Under the pieces are notes generated by a model, which was not told the DNA's origin, searched no databases, and was given only the letters and a program-made list of their open reading frames with translations. Source: a virus. Taken from it: DNA of 32,116 nt. Shown in pieces: positions 30,724-32,116 of this stretch (its first letter is position 1; every line of letters starts with the position of its first letter). The position numbers and the translations under genes were made by a program. Location of the stretch: positions 1 to 32,116 of IMG/VR virus record IMGVR_UViG_3300046477_000733. One strand, written 5' to 3'.

Positions 30724-31133
30724 TGACGACCACGCACGTCCATGCCTCGCAACTGGGCCGCCTCGTGAAGGGCAGCCATGAAGCCCACGAGAACCTGCAG
30801 GAAGCCGTCCTGCAGTACCTGGCGCTCCATAGCGTGCCCGCCGTGCCGATCATCACCGGGCCTCGGGTCACTCCGCGCGCCCGAGGCGGCTTCGAATTGC
30901 GAGCCAACGCCGAGCAGCGGGGGATGGGCGACGTGATCGCCTGCCTGCCCGGCTCCGGCCGCCTGGCACTCATCGAGTGCAAGACCGGCCACGCCCGCCG
31001 CTCGCCGGCGCAGGTGCGGATGCACCGCCGCTTCGCGACCTCCGGAGCCCTGTGCCTCGTCGTTCGCAACGTCCTCGAGCTCGCGCCGCATATCGCGGCG
31101 AACCGCCCCAAGCCCGCCGGAGGATCCCAGTGA
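30720..31133 (+). CDS. VRR-NUC domain nuclease
   Basis: 137 residues from ATG 30720 (ATG 30723 also possible), overlapping the previous stop. It matches the VRR-NUC type PD-(D/E)XK nuclease: QEAVLQYLALHSVPAVPII, then NAEQRGMGDVIACLPGSGRL with the catalytic Asp in GMGDV, ALIECKTGHAR with the Glu-x-Lys pair, and QVRMHRRFATSGALCLVVRN. Such stand-alone VRR-NUC proteins are common in phages and are thought to resolve branched DNA intermediates before or during packaging. Length is typical. It probably acts in replication or recombination. Confidence 0.85.
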   Translation: MMTTTHVHASQLGRLVKGSHEAHENLQEAVLQYLALHSVPAVPIITGPRVTPRARGGFELRANAEQRGMGDVIACLPGSGRLALIECKTGHARRSPAQVRMHRRFATSGALCLVVRNVLELAPHIAANRPKPAGGSQ

Positions 31134-31135
31134 GG

Positions 31136-31426
31136 ATGACCCACAACGCCCGAATCGTCGGCCAACGGCTCTTCACGCCGGACCCGAAGAATCACCCGAA
31201 CCTCGAGCTGATGAAGCTCGAGCTCGACATCCAGCCGGCCGGCGGAGCGGCGACCGACAAGAACTCGAAGGGCTACCTGATCGTGAACCTCGAGAGCGCC
31301 GAGCAGTTCCCGCTCCGCAGCTATCTGCGCATCACGGTCGAGGACTCCCAGCAGGTGCTGCCCCTCGGGGGCGCCACGGCCGCCAGGAAGCGGGATCGCG
31401 AAGCGAAGGGCAGCGACGTCCACTAG
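31136..31426 (+). CDS. Hypothetical protein
   Basis: 96 residues from ATG 31136; GTG 31130 overlapping the previous stop (GTGA) is an alternative. The sequence is a small beta domain: TPDPKNHPNLELMKLELDIQ, SKGYLIVNLESAEQFPLRSY and LRITVEDSQQVLPL, then a basic tail. It is not a family I recognise. It follows the VRR-NUC gene in the same operon and is separated by 27 bp from the HNH gene. A DNA-metabolism accessory role is likely but unproven. Confidence 0.5.
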   Translation: MTHNARIVGQRLFTPDPKNHPNLELMKLELDIQPAGGAATDKNSKGYLIVNLESAEQFPLRSYLRITVEDSQQVLPLGGATAARKRDREAKGSDVH

Positions 31427-31453
31427 CAGCGTCACCAAGGAGGGAACGGATGG

Positions 31454-32116
31454 ATGAGCAGGGAGCTATGGGCGATGCCTAAGCGTATGTCGCAGAAGGC
31501 CCGCCGGGCGCTGCTGGAGGCCGTCATCGCTCGCGATGGCGACATCTGCAAGCTCTGCCGCGAGACGCCGGTGATCGCCCGCACGATCGATCATCTGGAC
31601 GGCAACCGGCGCAATAACTGTCTGGAGAACCTCGCCCTGCTCTGCCTGTCCTGCAACACGGCCGAGGGCAACCGCGCCCGCCGCGGCCACCGGCAACTGA
31701 CCCCGGTGACGCTCCCCATCTACACCGCCCGTGCAACCGAAACCATGTCCAACCTGAAGTCTGTCACGCCGATCCCGGACCGGTCCGGTTCCCGGGTGAC
31801 CCTGAGAGTGAGTGAGAGGGAAAGGGGCGGAGTCGACAGGACCGGATGGGGGAGCGCCGAGGAGGCAGCGAACCTGATCATGGAGCCGACCTACCGGCTC
31901 TGGCTGTTCCGGTGGGTGAAGCAGTACGGGTACATCGGCAAGGAGGACGCGGTCGACGCCGGCGCCGAGTACCTGGACCAGACGGTAGGGCGCGCGAGCC
32001 AGCAGACGGTGGAGCGCTACTTCAAGAAGGCAATCAGCCGCATGGGCTGGCTGGAAGAGAGGCGCGGAGAGAACAGCGAGCCGCTCTGGGAGTTCCGTGC
32101 CGGCATCCCCCTCGAG
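31454..32116 (+). CDS. HNH endonuclease-like protein, runs off the right edge
   Basis: 221 residues up to the edge; no stop before 32116, so the protein is incomplete. ATG 31454 is 9 bases after AAGGAGGG (31437-31444); ATG 31475 is an alternative. Residues 25-70 form an HNH domain: CKLC (32-35), TIDHLDGNRRNN with Asp46-His47, LENLALLCLSC with Asn59 and the second Cys pair (64-67), which together bind zinc. Residues 130-215 are a separate helical part (EEAANLIMEPTYRLWLFRWV, then a HTH-like QQTVERYFKKAISRMGWLEE), possibly DNA-binding. HNH genes often lie near the terminase genes in long-tailed phages and help in cos cutting, so terminase genes could follow beyond the window. Confidence 0.75.
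   Translation, partial: MSRELWAMPKRMSQKARRALLEAVIARDGDICKLCRETPVIARTIDHLDGNRRNNCLENLALLCLSCNTAEGNRARRGHRQLTPVTLPIYTARATETMSNLKSVTPIPDRSGSRVTLRVSERERGGVDRTGWGSAEEAANLIMEPTYRLWLFRWVKQYGYIGKEDAVDAGAEYLDQTVGRASQQTVERYFKKAISRMGWLEERRGENSEPLWEFRAGIPLE

Noticed and set aside
31450-31482. A 10-codon ORF starting 4 bases before the HNH start, sharing its ribosome-binding site
   Set aside because: The spacing of 5 bases is worse than the 9 bases for ATG 31454, and a regulatory leader cannot be argued from one case.
1-32116. CRISPR arrays, insertion sequences, rRNA genes
   Set aside because: I found no regularly spaced repeats, transposase genes with terminal inverted repeats, or rRNA sequence in the window.

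Overview
The window is high-GC DNA and is almost entirely a temperate tailed phage. It holds an HK97-fold capsid module, a long-tail (siphovirus-like) gene set with a tape measure of about 600 residues, a lysis cassette, a lysogeny-control region with a tyrosine integrase, and an early or maintenance operon. A copy of the 3' part of an initiator tRNA-Met gene (24110-24162) lies just downstream of the integrase. It has phage-like genes on both sides and no 5' half of the tRNA next to it, so it looks like attP of a non-integrated phage (or a circularly permuted phage contig) rather than a host junction. No large terminase is visible, so the window is probably an incomplete or permuted genome; the last gene runs off the right edge. 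The host cannot be named from sequence alone. High GC plus a phage protein whose C-terminus resembles a type IX secretion sorting tail point weakly to a lineage of the FCB type (for example Eisenbacteria- or Gemmatimonadota-like).

Layout. 1-1823: three accessory genes (HicB-like, DUF6941-like, and a HEPN-like hypothetical behind a good sigma70-type promoter). 2169-1843, 3821-2166 and 4372-3821 on the minus strand: DUF6527-like protein, lambda-type portal and a small connector-like protein. They are divergent from the rest of the virion genes. 4486-7379: two proteins with signal peptides that are translationally coupled into the capsid gene. 7376-13455: protease-capsid fusion, two capsid-associated proteins, head-tail joining protein, tail terminator-like protein, tail tube, and tail assembly chaperone with an overlapping out-of-phase partner. 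13457-19882: tape measure, distal tail-like protein, large tail hub, and a small tail-associated protein. 19887-21315: GH108-type endolysin and two membrane proteins.

21473-24162: regulation and integration. A Cro-like HTH gene converges on a minus-strand operon encoding a superinfection immunity protein and a membrane-anchored protein. An XRE-like regulator and the integrase follow on the plus strand. Two near-identical 16-bp palindromes sit upstream of the regulator and of the integrase, each at the same distance from a candidate -10 box, so one repressor probably controls both. 24304-32116: a tightly overlapping rightward operon with ParB-like protein, two-TM protein, HerA/DUF87 ATPase, envelope protein with a T9SS-like tail, hypothetical, VRR-NUC nuclease, hypothetical and HNH protein.

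Most unusual points: secreted proteins embedded in and coupled to the capsid operon; an internal strong ribosome-binding site that would make capsid protein separately from the protease fusion; a tail terminator that appears to carry a beta-rich insertion; a possible +1/-2 frameshift in the tail chaperone; the twin operator-promoter units; and the ParB / two-TM / HerA / envelope protein cluster.
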